DNA from: Rhodoferax saidenbachensis
GTDB lineage: Bacteria; Pseudomonadota; Gammaproteobacteria; Burkholderiales; Burkholderiaceae_C
Assembly (NCBI RefSeq): GCF_001955715.1
Contig: NZ_CP019239.1
Coordinates: forward strand, 2,046,001-2,110,000
Length of the DNA stretch: 64,000 nucleotides
Reading direction: 5' to 3'
Below are positions 25,052-33,351 of this stretch, piece by piece (the stretch's first letter is position 1; each line of letters opens with the position of its first letter). Made by a program: the position numbers and the translations under genes. The notes below the pieces were generated by a model. It was not told the origin of the DNA. It ran no database searches and was given only the letters and a program-made list of their open reading frames with translations.

Positions 25052-25110
25052 CCGTTCGGGCTGAGCTTGTCGAAGCCTCGCGAACCCTTCGACAAGCTCA
25101 GGGCGAACGG
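25052..25110. repeat. Dispersed palindromic repeat family A, full copy 1
   Basis: A 59-bp palindrome: arm CCGTTCGGGCTGAGCTTGTC, a 10-bp centre, then the inverted arm TTCGACAAGCTCAGGGCGAA ending CGG. It is the same element as 26913-26971 and is placed in the gap before the second acyl-CoA dehydrogenase. Confidence 0.9.
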
Positions 25111-25163
25111 AAGATGACTCAGTCCGAACGAAGTCTTGGCAACTGAAAGTAAGGGAAAGCGCC

Positions 25164-26903
25164 ATGAGCACTGAACTTTTGTACCCCCCCACCCACGCCG
25201 TCACCAATCAGGTGGAGCCGCTGGAGAACTACAACGTCTTCACCGGCAACCAGGCGCTGCGCGACGCGCTGAAGTTCAACGCGCCGGATCTGGACACGGC
25301 TTCGCTGGCGGCTCTCGGTGAGAAGCTGGGCACGGCGGAGTACCAGACCCATGCACGCCTGGCCAACGTCTACACGCCGGTGTTACACGCGCACGACCGC
25401 TTTGGCCGCCGCATTGACCAGGTGGAATTTCACCCCAGCTACCACGCGCTGATGAACCTGGCCGCCGAATCCGGCTTGCATGGTTCACCTTGGATGGATG
25501 CGGAGCACGGCCATATGAGCGCCGCTGGGCCGTCCCAAGGCGCGAAGGCCCCCTCGGGGGGCAGCGAACCACGCGCAGCGGGGAGCGTGGGGGCGCACAT
25601 TCGGCGCGCCGCAGGCTTCGCGATGTTCACCGAGATGGAGCCTTCCATCCTGTGCCCCATCTCGATGACCTACGCGGTAATGCCCGCGCTGCACGGCAAC
25701 GAAGCGATCTTCAAGGACTGGGCACCAGGCCTCTCGGCACGCGCCTACGACCCGGAACTGAAACTGTTCTCCAAGAAGCGCGGCCTGACGATGGGCATGG
25801 GTATGACGGAGAAGCAAGGCGGCTCCGATCTGCGTGCCAACACCACGCAGGCCACTGCTGACGGCACAGACGCCTGGGGCCAACGCTTCAAGCTGGTAGG
25901 CCACAAATGGTTTTTTTCGGCGCCGATGTGTGATGCCTTTCTAGTGTTGGCGCAAAGCGCGGCGGGTTTGTCGTGCTTCTTCATCCCGCGCGTCTTGCCC
26001 GATGGATCTTTGAACACGATCCGCGTGCAGCGTCTGAAGGACAAGCTGGGCAACAAGGCCAACGCCAGCTCCGAAGTCGAATTCCAGGGCGCAACCGCAT
26101 GGCTGGTCGGCGTCGAAGGCCGCGGCGTGCCGCAGATACTGGAGATGGGCACGATGACGCGGCTGGACTGCGCCTTGGGCACCAGCGGCCTGATGCGCCA
26201 GGCGCTGTCCATCGCCATGAACCACGCGGCGCAGCGCGAAGCCTTTGGCAAGCGCCTGATCGACCAGCCGTTGATGCGCAATGTGCTGGCCGACCTTGCT
26301 CTGGAAAGTGAAGCGGCCACCGCACTGTCCATGCGGCTTGCACGCTCTTTTGACCGCAAGGATGACGCGCACGAACAGCTCATGGGCCGTTTGCTGACGC
26401 CCATCGCCAAGTTCTGGATCTGCAAGCGCGGCAGCGCATTTGCCCAAGAGGCGATGGAATGCCTGGGCGGCAACGGCTATGTGGAAGCGGGCGGCGAGGG
26501 CATCATGGCCCGCATTTACCGCGAGATGCCGCTCAACTCCATCTGGGAAGGGGCAGGCAACATCATGGCGCTGGACCTGCTGCGTGCCCTGCGCAAGGGC
26601 GATGCAGCCGCTGCGCTGGCCAAAGAGCTGGCGCCCGCGAAAGGCGCACACGCTGCGCTGGACCGGCTGGCTGCCGCCTTGCCCGCACGTGTGGAACTGA
26701 TGGCGACCGAAATGGAAGCACGCCGCCTGGCGCAGGACGTGGCGCTGGCCGTGCAGGCCGCCATCCTGTACCAGAGCGCGCCCACGGCGGTGTTCGGTGC
26801 GTTCTGCGATTCGCGCCTGGGCGGCAACTGGGGTTACACCTTTGGCACGCTGGGTGCCGCGGTGGACTTTGATGCCATCCTCACCCGCGCGATGCCACGA
26901 TAA
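25164..26903 (+). CDS. Acyl-CoA dehydrogenase, AidB-like subgroup, with in-frame repeat insertion
   Basis: A 579-aa flavoprotein whose architecture matches the AidB/isovaleryl-CoA-dehydrogenase-like subgroup: an extra N-terminal region (FTGNQALRDALKFNAPDLD), middle domain with MGMGMTEKQGGSDLRANTTQA and KWFFSAPMCDAFLVLAQ, and C-terminal helices with ECLGGNGYVEAGG and YREMPLNSIWEGAGNIMALDLLRAL. In AidB the glutamate/arginine positions differ from true dehydrogenases; the acyl substrate is unknown. Residues about 120-144 (AAGPSQGAKAPSGGSEPRAAG...) are low-complexity and encoded by a family C repeat, in frame. Start ATG has AAGGGAAAG upstream. Preceded and followed by family A repeats. Confidence 0.88.
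   Translation: MSTELLYPPTHAVTNQVEPLENYNVFTGNQALRDALKFNAPDLDTASLAALGEKLGTAEYQTHARLANVYTPVLHAHDRFGRRIDQVEFHPSYHALMNLAAESGLHGSPWMDAEHGHMSAAGPSQGAKAPSGGSEPRAAGSVGAHIRRAAGFAMFTEMEPSILCPISMTYAVMPALHGNEAIFKDWAPGLSARAYDPELKLFSKKRGLTMGMGMTEKQGGSDLRANTTQATADGTDAWGQRFKLVGHKWFFSAPMCDAFLVLAQSAAGLSCFFIPRVLPDGSLNTIRVQRLKDKLGNKANASSEVEFQGATAWLVGVEGRGVPQILEMGTMTRLDCALGTSGLMRQALSIAMNHAAQREAFGKRLIDQPLMRNVLADLALESEAATALSMRLARSFDRKDDAHEQLMGRLLTPIAKFWICKRGSAFAQEAMECLGGNGYVEAGGEGIMARIYREMPLNSIWEGAGNIMALDLLRALRKGDAAAALAKELAPAKGAHAALDRLAAALPARVELMATEMEARRLAQDVALAVQAAILYQSAPTAVFGAFCDSRLGGNWGYTFGTLGAAVDFDAILTRAMPR
25521..25596. repeat. Dispersed repeat family C (copy 2), in frame within acyl-CoA dehydrogenase
   Basis: The inverted counterpart of 7771-7856: GGGCCGTCCCAAGG, GGCCCCCTCGGGGGGCAG and GGGAGCGTGGGGGC appear in reverse order and orientation. 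The reading frame stays open and the insertion adds about 25 Ala/Gly/Ser/Pro-rich residues. Confidence 0.85.
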
Positions 26904-26912
26904 ATACTTACT

Positions 26913-26971
26913 CCGTTCGCCCTGAGCCTGTCGAAGCCTTGCGAACCCTTCGACAAGCTCAGGGCGAACGG
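26913..26971. repeat. Dispersed palindromic repeat family A, full copy 2
   Basis: A 59-bp palindrome with arms CCGTTCGCCCTGAGCCTGTC and its inverse ending GGGCGAACGG, around a TTGCGAACC centre. It occupies most of the 96-bp spacer between the dehydrogenase and the GST-like gene. Confidence 0.92.
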
Positions 26972-26999
26972 TGTGTACTTTTAAAAACAGGAGACCCCC

Positions 27000-27965
27000 A
27001 TGGCCGACATCATTCTTCACCACTACCCCACCTCGCCGTTTTCCGAAAAAATCCGGCTGGTGCTGGGCTACAAAAAGCTGGCCTGGAAGTCGGTCATCAT
27101 CCCGGCCATCATGCCCAAGCCCGACGTGCTGGCGCTGACCGGCGGTTACCGCAAGACCCCGTTTATGCAGATCGGCAACGACGTGTACTGCGACAGCGCG
27201 TTGATCTGCGATGTGCTGGAGCACATCCAGCCCGCACCCACGCTGTACCCCGAGTCCAACAAAGGTCTGGCCCGCGTGCTGGCGCAGTGGGCCGACACCA
27301 CGCTGTTCTGGGCCGCCATGGGTTACAACCTGCAGCCCAAGGGCGCAGCCTCCATGTTTGAAGGTGCGCCCCCTGAGGCTGCCAAGGCCTTTGGCGCCGA
27401 CCGCGGCGCCATGTCCACCGGCATGACACGCCTGCGCCCGGGTGACGCCACCGCCGCCTACAAGAGCTACCTGCGCCGCATAGCCACCATGCTGGATGGT
27501 CAGGATTTCCTGATGGGCAATACGCCCTGCGTGGCTGACTTTGCCGCCTACCACCCGCTGTGGTTCAGCCGCGTGCGCGTGCCGCTGATGGCTGGTATTC
27601 TGGACGCCACACCCGCCGTACTGGGCTGGATGGACCGCATGGCGGCGCTGGGCCACGGCCAGTCGACGAAGCTGTCCGCTACAGAAGCAATAGCTGCTTG
27701 CGCAGCATCCACGGGGTCCAAATCGGAATTGGAGGCCCCATTTGGCCATGATTCTGACGGTACCTTCCAGGACGAACACGGTATCCCGCTGGGCAGCAGC
27801 GTGACCATTGCCGCTGAAACCTTTGGCCAGGAGCCCACCGAGGGCGAGCTGGTTGCGGCCACGCGTACGCGCTACACCCTGAAGCGCGTGGACGAGCGCG
27901 CAGGCACGGTGCATGTGCATTTCCCGCGTATTGGCTACGTGTTGAAAGCGGCCCAACCTGCATGA
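27000..27965 (+). CDS. Glutathione S-transferase-like protein with C-terminal extension
   Basis: A 321-aa protein. Residues 1-80 form a thioredoxin-like GST N-terminal domain (HHYPTSPFSEKIRLVLGYK, then GGYRKTPFMQIGNDVYCDSALIC, where the cis-proline and the Asp-Ser glutathione contact are visible). Residues 90-225 are the helical GST C-terminal domain. A further domain, about 247-321, is unusual and beta-rich (VTIAAETFGQEPTEGELVAAT...GTVHVHFPRIGYVLK). The linker at about 227-246 is encoded by a family B repeat in frame. The usual GST length is 200-240 aa, so the extension is notable. Ribosome binding site AGGAGACC. Overlaps the GNAT gene by ATGA. Confidence 0.85.
   Translation: MADIILHHYPTSPFSEKIRLVLGYKKLAWKSVIIPAIMPKPDVLALTGGYRKTPFMQIGNDVYCDSALICDVLEHIQPAPTLYPESNKGLARVLAQWADTTLFWAAMGYNLQPKGAASMFEGAPPEAAKAFGADRGAMSTGMTRLRPGDATAAYKSYLRRIATMLDGQDFLMGNTPCVADFAAYHPLWFSRVRVPLMAGILDATPAVLGWMDRMAALGHGQSTKLSATEAIAACAASTGSKSELEAPFGHDSDGTFQDEHGIPLGSSVTIAAETFGQEPTEGELVAATRTRYTLKRVDERAGTVHVHFPRIGYVLKAAQPA
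27678..27737. repeat. Dispersed repeat family B, in frame within the GST-like gene
   Basis: GCTACAGAAGCAATAGCTGC, TTGCGCAGCATCCACGGGG and CCAAATCGG follow the family B order in reverse orientation. It encodes a linker beginning SATEAIAACAASTGSKSELE between the GST core and the C-terminal extension, without breaking the frame. Confidence 0.82.
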
Positions 27966-28459
27966 GCATGACCACCGTTCGGGCTGAGCCTGTCGAAGCC
28001 ATCCGCTGGCAATGGCTGCCGTTTGACGCGCTGAGCCGTGACCAGTTGTATGAACTGCTGCGCTTGCGCAGCGAAGTGTTTGTGGTGGAGCAGAACTGCG
28101 TGTTCCAGGACATGGATGGGCTGGACGGCCAGGCCATGCATTTGCTGGGTACGCGCGTGGTGAACGGGGTGCCGCAGTTGGTGGCCTATGTGCGCTGCTT
28201 CCCGCCGGGCATTGCGTTTGACGAAGCCAGCATTGGCCGTGTGGTCACGCGCCAGAGCGCGCGCGGCGGTGGCCTGGGCCACGTGCTGATGGCCGAGGCC
28301 ATTCGCACACTGCAGCAGCAGTGGGGCGCGCAGCCCATCCGCATTGGGGCGCAGGCCCACCTCAAAGACTTTTACCAGCGCCACGGCTTTGCCGATGTCG
28401 ACAAGCCCTATGTGGAAGACGGCATAGACCACATCGAAATGCTGCGCGCGCCCAGCTGA
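27962..28459 (+). CDS. GNAT family N-acetyltransferase (ElaA-like)
   Basis: A 165-aa acetyltransferase. After a short N-terminus comes RWQWLPFDALSRDQLYELLRLRSEVFVVEQNCVFQDMDGLD, the hallmark opening of ElaA-type GNAT proteins; the acetyl-CoA site reads VVTRQSARGGGLGHVLMAEAI, and QAHLKDFYQRHGF is the C-terminal motif. Substrate unknown. The first 13 residues (MSMTTVRAEPVEA) come from a half copy of repeat A, which supplies the coding sequence directly after the start codon. The ATG overlaps the GST stop (ATGA). Confidence 0.9.
   Translation: MSMTTVRAEPVEAIRWQWLPFDALSRDQLYELLRLRSEVFVVEQNCVFQDMDGLDGQAMHLLGTRVVNGVPQLVAYVRCFPPGIAFDEASIGRVVTRQSARGGGLGHVLMAEAIRTLQQQWGAQPIRIGAQAHLKDFYQRHGFADVDKPYVEDGIDHIEMLRAPS
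27975..28000. repeat. Dispersed repeat family A, half copy in frame at the start of the GNAT gene
   Basis: One arm only (CCGTTCGGGCTGAGCCTGTC then GAAGCC), encoding TVRAEPVEA directly after the initiator region. Confidence 0.85.
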
Positions 28460-28486
28460 CTGACAGAATTTTTATAGGAGACACCC

Positions 28487-29392
28487 GTGATTACTGATTT
28501 CAAAAACAAGACTGCCGTGTTGACCGGCGGCGGTTCCGGCTTTGGCCTGGAGTGCGCCCGCATTGGCGCCAAGCTGGGCATGAACCTGGTGCTGGCCGAC
28601 GTGCAGCAGGACGCGCTGGACAAGGCCGTGGCCGAGTTGGAGGCCGCTGGTGCGCAGGTACTGGGCATGCGTGTGGATGTGTCCAAGGCAGACCAGGTAG
28701 AAGTGCTGGGTGCCGCCACGCTCAAGCGTTTTGGCGCACCGCATTTTGTCTTTAACAACGCCGGCGTGGGGGCAGGGGGCCTGATCTGGGAAAACAGCGC
28801 AGCCGACTGGGAGTGGGTGATTGGCGTAAACCTGATGGGCGTGGCCCACGGTATTCGTGTGTTCACCCCCATGATGCTGGAGGCCGCCGCCAAAGACCCA
28901 TCCTGGCAGGGCCACATCGTCAACACCGCCAGCATGGCCGGTTTGCTCAACGCGCCCAATATGGGCATCTACGGCGCGAGCAAACATGCCGTGGTCAGCA
29001 TGAGCGAGACCCTGTACCAGGATTTGGCGCTGGTGACCGATCAGATTTCGGCCAGCGTGTTGTGCCCGTTCTTTGTGCCCACCGGCATCAGCCAGAGCCA
29101 CCGCAACCGCCCGCAAGAGTTCAAGGCCGAGAAGCCCACCAAGAGCCAGCTGATCGGCCAGGCCATGAGCGACAAGGCCGTGGGCAGCGGCAAGATCACC
29201 GCCGCCGAAGTGGCGCAAAAGGTATTTGACAGCATTGCCGCCAACCAGTTCTACATCTACAGCCATCCCAAGGCGATTGGCTCGGTGCAGACGCGTATGG
29301 AAGATGTGCTGATGGCACGCAACCCGACCGATCCGTTTGCAGGAAAGCCGGAATTGGGTGTGGAACTGAAGAAAGCCCTGCGCGCGCAGTAG
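28487..29392 (+). CDS. Short-chain dehydrogenase/reductase
   Basis: A 301-aa SDR starting with GTG behind ATAGGAGA. Cofactor motif TGGGSGFG at about 13-20, NNAGVGAGG near 88, catalytic serine in NTASMAG and the YGASK Tyr/Lys motif. A C-terminal part (AEVAQKVFDSIAANQFYIYSHPKAIGSVQTRMEDVL) is typical of a subgroup common next to acyl-CoA metabolism genes. Substrate unknown, probably a lipid- or alcohol-type hydroxyl. Last gene of the run before a 124-bp gap. Confidence 0.9.
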   Translation: MITDFKNKTAVLTGGGSGFGLECARIGAKLGMNLVLADVQQDALDKAVAELEAAGAQVLGMRVDVSKADQVEVLGAATLKRFGAPHFVFNNAGVGAGGLIWENSAADWEWVIGVNLMGVAHGIRVFTPMMLEAAAKDPSWQGHIVNTASMAGLLNAPNMGIYGASKHAVVSMSETLYQDLALVTDQISASVLCPFFVPTGISQSHRNRPQEFKAEKPTKSQLIGQAMSDKAVGSGKITAAEVAQKVFDSIAANQFYIYSHPKAIGSVQTRMEDVLMARNPTDPFAGKPELGVELKKALRAQ

Positions 29393-29516
29393 CCCTGCGG
29401 CAGGGCGTCAGCACTGCTGAAAACAGGCCTTGGCGACGCTCCCGATGATGCTTCCGGCAAGCGGGGCGCGCTGTAGCCTAAAATACAAGTTGTTTTTTTA
29501 CTTTCTGGAAAATCTC

Positions 29517-29687
29517 ATGGGCAACAAAATCGTTACCGAAGCTGATCGCAAAGCTACTCCCCGTCCTGCTCCCCAGCCTGGTTTCACCCTGCCCACCGGC
29601 GGCCGTGGCCAACGCGTGAGCCTGGAACGTGGTGTTTCCACCCGCAGCAAGAAGAACCCTGGCAAGCGTCCTTCCAAAGGCGGTTGA
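29517..29687 (+). CDS. Small basic protein of unknown function (56 aa)
   Basis: A 56-residue product, MGNKIVTEADRKATPRPAPQ at its start, then PGFTLPTGGRGQRVSLERGV and a strongly basic tail STRSKKNPGKRPSKGG. It has no hydrophobic segment and is predicted to be disordered and positively charged. TAAAAT (29479-29484) could be its -10 element, and it is followed by its own terminator, so it looks like a free-standing gene. The length, clean frame and terminator argue that it is real. It might bind nucleic acid or ribosomes; I do not recognise a named family. Confidence 0.65.
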   Translation: MGNKIVTEADRKATPRPAPQPGFTLPTGGRGQRVSLERGVSTRSKKNPGKRPSKGG

Positions 29688-29717
29688 TGGCTGCGGCCCC
29701 GGCCGCACACCCTGCGC

Positions 29718-29744
29718 AAAGCCCTCTACGGAGGGCTTTTCTTT
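29718..29744 (+). terminator. Rho-independent terminator after the 56-aa gene
   Basis: Stem GCCCTC / GAGGGC (29721-29736) with a TACG loop, flanked by AAA and TTTTCTTTT. Confidence 0.88.
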
Positions 29745-29840
29745 TGGGCGCTTGGCGCAAAGTCCCCGAAACGACAAAGCTTAATACGGGACACGGGTGC
29801 TTATCTCTTAGTATGTACGCATAAATCAAAAGGAGACAGC

Positions 29841-31520
29841 ATGACAGCCCCCAAGAACGCCCTGGACTTTGTCTATGAGCACGCCATCAACCACCGCGAC
29901 ACCATCTACCTGACCCAGCCTCTGGGCGGTGGGCAAGTTGCCGATTACACCTGGGGCCAGACAGTCGACCAGGCCCGGCGTATGGCGGCGCACCTGAAGG
30001 CGCAAAACTTTGAGCAGGGCGCGCGGGTTGCCATCCTGTCCAAGAACTGCGCCCATTTCATCATGGCCGAGCTGGCCATCTGGATGGCCGGCGGCACCAC
30101 GGTCGCCATCTTCCCCACCGAAACCGCAGACACCATCCGTTACGTGCTGGAGCACAGCGGCGCCAGCCTGCTGTTTGTCGGCAAGTTGGACACTTGGGAG
30201 CAGCAAGTCAGCGGCGTGCCCACCGGCCTGCCATGTATTGCTTTCCCGCTTGCACCCAAGACCACGTACACCACCTGGGACGCCATTACCGCCAAGACGG
30301 CGCCTCTGGCCGAGCAGACCCGCCGTGGTGCGACCGAAATTGCCATCCTGATGTACACCTCGGGCTCCACCGGTCAGCCCAAGGGCGTGATGCACAGCTT
30401 TGAGCGCATGACCGCTGCCAGCCAGGGCATGGTGGATTACCTCAAGCTGTATCTCGGGAAGGATACGGCGGTGCGGGTGCTGTCTTATCTGCCGCTGGCC
30501 CACATCTATGAGCGCGCCTGGGTGGAATGCGCCTCGCTGGTCGATGGCCGGGCCCACATCTTCTTTGCCGAGTCGCTGGACACCTTCCTGGCCGACCTGA
30601 ACCGTGCACGGCCCAACACCTTTATCTCGGTACCACGCCTGTGGCTCAAGTTCCAGCAGGGCGTGTTTGCCAAGATGCCGCCGCAAAAACTGGCGCGCCT
30701 GCTGCGCATCCCGATTTTGGGGCGCATCGTGGGGCGCAAGGTACTCAAGGGCCTGGGCCTGGACCAGGCCATCCTGGCGTCCAGCGGCTCTGCGCCGATT
30801 CCGCCCGCACTGATCGAGTGGTACCGCAGCATCGGCCTGAACCTGCTGGAAGGCTACGGCATGACCGAGGACTTTGCCTACTCACACGCCTCCACGCCCG
30901 CGGCCAACGCGCCTGGTTGCGTGGGGGTGCCGCTGCCCAACGTGCAGGTGCGCATCAGCGAAGAGGGTGAAATCCAGATCAAGTCGCCCGGCACCATGGT
31001 GGGCTACTACAAGCGCCCTGACCTGGACGCCGAAGTATTCACCGCCGACGGCTTCTTCCGCACCGGTGACCGTGGCGAGCGCTCGCCCAGCGGTCTGATG
31101 AAAATCACCGGCCGCGTGAAAGAGCTGTTCAAGACCGCCAAGGGCAAGTACGTGGCCCCGGCACCGATCGAGAACAAGATCAATGCCAACCCGTTGATCG
31201 AGCTGAGCATGGTTTCCGGCGTGGGCCAGCCCTCGGCGTACGCCATGGTGGTGCTGGCCGAATCGATCCGCCCCAAGCTCTCTGATCCGGCGGTGCGTGC
31301 CGATGTGCAGGCCCAGCTTACCGAGCTGCTGCACAGCGTGAACGCCACACTGTCCGACTACGAGCAGTTGCGCATGATTGTGGTGGCGTCCGAGCCCTGG
31401 AGCATCGAAAACGGCTGCCTGACCCCCACCATGAAGATCAAACGCAGCCGCGTCGAAGCCGTGGTCGAGGCCAGTCTGCCCGGCTGGTACGAGGCCAAAG
31501 GCCCCGTACTCTGGGCCTGA
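29841..31520 (+). CDS. AMP-dependent long-chain acyl-CoA synthetase
   Basis: A 559-aa ANL ligase of the long-chain (FAA1/ACSL-like) branch. Motifs: YTSGSTGQPKGVMHSF (about 172-187), LEGYGMTEDFAYSH (about 337-350), FFRTGDRGERSPSGLMKITGRVKELFKTAKGKYVAP and the catalytic lysine in LTPTMKIKRSRVE near the C-terminus. Activates a fatty acid for beta-oxidation or lipid synthesis. Different branch from the ligase at 4759. Good ribosome binding site (AAAAGGAGAC). It is convergent with the deacetylase-like gene, only 12 bp away. Confidence 0.92.
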   Translation: MTAPKNALDFVYEHAINHRDTIYLTQPLGGGQVADYTWGQTVDQARRMAAHLKAQNFEQGARVAILSKNCAHFIMAELAIWMAGGTTVAIFPTETADTIRYVLEHSGASLLFVGKLDTWEQQVSGVPTGLPCIAFPLAPKTTYTTWDAITAKTAPLAEQTRRGATEIAILMYTSGSTGQPKGVMHSFERMTAASQGMVDYLKLYLGKDTAVRVLSYLPLAHIYERAWVECASLVDGRAHIFFAESLDTFLADLNRARPNTFISVPRLWLKFQQGVFAKMPPQKLARLLRIPILGRIVGRKVLKGLGLDQAILASSGSAPIPPALIEWYRSIGLNLLEGYGMTEDFAYSHASTPAANAPGCVGVPLPNVQVRISEEGEIQIKSPGTMVGYYKRPDLDAEVFTADGFFRTGDRGERSPSGLMKITGRVKELFKTAKGKYVAPAPIENKINANPLIELSMVSGVGQPSAYAMVVLAESIRPKLSDPAVRADVQAQLTELLHSVNATLSDYEQLRMIVVASEPWSIENGCLTPTMKIKRSRVEAVVEASLPGWYEAKGPVLWA

Positions 31521-31532
31521 TCCGAACCTGCA

Positions 31533-32486
31533 TCAGGAGAGGCGGCGCGGGCCTTGCCAGCGCCGCCAGTATTCCAGCGCCACCCGGTAGGTCGTCAACT
31601 GCACCTGCACCGTGTCTTCCACGCGGGTGCCGTAGCCGCCCGCCATGGCAAACACGAGCGGAATGCGGCGCGTAAAACACCAGTCCATGACGCGCCGGTC
31701 ACGTGCCTCCAATCCGTCGGCTGTGAGCTTGAGGCGGCCCAGGCGGTCGCCTTCGTGCGGGTCGGCACCGGCGAGGTAGATCACCAGGCCTGGCGTAAAC
31801 CGCTGCTCCAGCGTCTGCAAGGCCTGCTCCAGCGCCGCCAGATAATCCGCGTCCCCACAGCCATCGGGCAGTGCCACGTCCAAGTCACCGGCTTCCTTGC
31901 GAAACGGGAAATTCTTGTCACCGTGCAGCGACAGCGTGAACACGCTGTCATCGTTCTGGAACAGGTGCGCCGTGCCATTGCCCTGGTGCACATCCAGATC
32001 CACCACGGCCACCTGCAGCGGCGGGCGGCGCAGCCCTTGGGCGCTGGTCTGACGGCCCCATTCGGCCTGCATCAGCCGTGCGGTCACGGCCACATCGTTG
32101 AACACACAAAAGCCGCCACCGCGGTCGGCATAGGCGTGGTGTGTGCCACCGGCCAGATTGGCGGCGATGCCTTCATGCATTGCTACGCGGGCGGCGGCAA
32201 TGGTGGCACCCACGGAGCGGCGGGCCCGTTCGGCCATGGCTTCGCTCCACGGGAAACCGATCTCGCGCATCACCTTGGCATCAACCGTGCCGTCTGCAAT
32301 CGCCTGGATATAGGCCGGGCTGTGGGCAAAGGCCAGTTCACCGTCTGTTGCCGCGGGTGCCTGCGCCAGTTGGATAGCGGGCAGGTGCTGGGCCAACTGG
32401 TCGCGCAACATGCGGTACTTGGCCATGGGAAAACGGTGCCCAGGAGGCAGGGGCAGTACAAAGTGGTCGCTGTAGAAAGCCTGCAT
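31533..32486 (-). CDS. Histone deacetylase-like amidohydrolase
   Basis: A 317-aa zinc hydrolase of the class II/AcuC-like deacetylase superfamily. The active-site pair GGTHHAYADRGGGFCVFND, zinc ligands in VVDLDVHQGNGTA (Asp and His) and GADPHEGDRLG (Asp), and the transition-state loop AMAGGYG are all present, so it should be active. Bacterial members remove acetyl groups from small amines, polyamines or protein lysines. It is the last of a leftward group of five genes; no acetyltransferase or acetoin gene is adjacent to suggest a substrate. Confidence 0.9.
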   Translation of the reverse strand: MQAFYSDHFVLPLPPGHRFPMAKYRMLRDQLAQHLPAIQLAQAPAATDGELAFAHSPAYIQAIADGTVDAKVMREIGFPWSEAMAERARRSVGATIAAARVAMHEGIAANLAGGTHHAYADRGGGFCVFNDVAVTARLMQAEWGRQTSAQGLRRPPLQVAVVDLDVHQGNGTAHLFQNDDSVFTLSLHGDKNFPFRKEAGDLDVALPDGCGDADYLAALEQALQTLEQRFTPGLVIYLAGADPHEGDRLGRLKLTADGLEARDRRVMDWCFTRRIPLVFAMAGGYGTRVEDTVQVQLTTYRVALEYWRRWQGPRRLS

Positions 32487-32530
32487 GCGGAAATAGAAAT
32501 TGAAACGCGTGTGCTGTCCGGCTGCCGGAT

Positions 32531-33295
32531 TCAGAGCTTGGAGATACCGGCGTATTTTTTCAGGATGGCGTCGTAAACACCGTTAGCCTGGATGGACCTG
32601 AGTCCGGCGTTGAAACGGTCACGCAGTTCAGCATCACGAAACACGACTTTGCGCGGGTTGGGTGGAAAAATGGTGTGGATGGTGACAGGCTGGTTGCCAT
32701 CAATTTTCGGAATGAGCTGGGTGCTGAAGTAGCGAAATATCAGGCGGTCCCCTATGACCACGTCCACATGGCTGGTGAATAACAGGTTGTTCTGGATGAT
32801 CTGCTGCGGGTATTCCTTGTAGTCGGCATGGCGTTCGGCCATGGCCTTGAAGCTTGCCCCCAGCACCACACTGGCATTCTGGAACGCGGCAACGGAATAG
32901 TTGGACAAGTCCTCAATGGTTCTCAGCCGGATGTTGCGGCTGCTCAGCGTGACGGCCACGTTGTAGTACGTGATGTAGGGAGCGGAGAAGAAGTTGTTGC
33001 CGCCTATGCCTTCGTCCACCCCCAGAAGGGCATCGAGCTGGCCGGCGCGTTGCATAGCCAGGGCCCGCGCGGGGGGAAACTGCAGGCCATTCATTTGGTA
33101 ACCGGCTGCGGCAAAAGCCTGTTCGGCAATTTCCACCTCCAGCCCGGCTTTGCCGGATTCGAGGATGTACGGTGGTTTGGAGAGGCCCATACCTACACGC
33201 ACTGGTGTGCCGGGTTGTGCAAATACCAGCGGCGCCGCGCTGGCCAGGAGCATGCCAATGCGTATAAACCGTGGGAGCAGGCGTGTCCACAACAT
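32531..33295 (-). CDS. Periplasmic amino-acid-type substrate-binding protein (SBP family 3)
   Basis: A 254-aa exported protein: signal peptide to about residue 27 (PLVFAQ), then a bilobal family 3 fold (VRVGMGLSKPPYILESGKAGLEVEIAEQAFAAAGY, RTIEDLSNYSVAAFQNA, LRSIQANGVYDAILKKYAG). No permease or ATPase gene is beside it, so it is an orphan binding protein; some such proteins act in sensing rather than uptake. Ligand unknown. It lies between the methyltransferase and deacetylase genes on the same strand. Confidence 0.85.
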   Translation of the reverse strand: MLWTRLLPRFIRIGMLLASAAPLVFAQPGTPVRVGMGLSKPPYILESGKAGLEVEIAEQAFAAAGYQMNGLQFPPARALAMQRAGQLDALLGVDEGIGGNNFFSAPYITYYNVAVTLSSRNIRLRTIEDLSNYSVAAFQNASVVLGASFKAMAERHADYKEYPQQIIQNNLLFTSHVDVVIGDRLIFRYFSTQLIPKIDGNQPVTIHTIFPPNPRKVVFRDAELRDRFNAGLRSIQANGVYDAILKKYAGISKL

Positions 33296-33351
33296 AGGCG
33301 CAGTGTATGCCCAAGAACAGCGAAATACCTATCGCAAAATGCCGGTACGAC

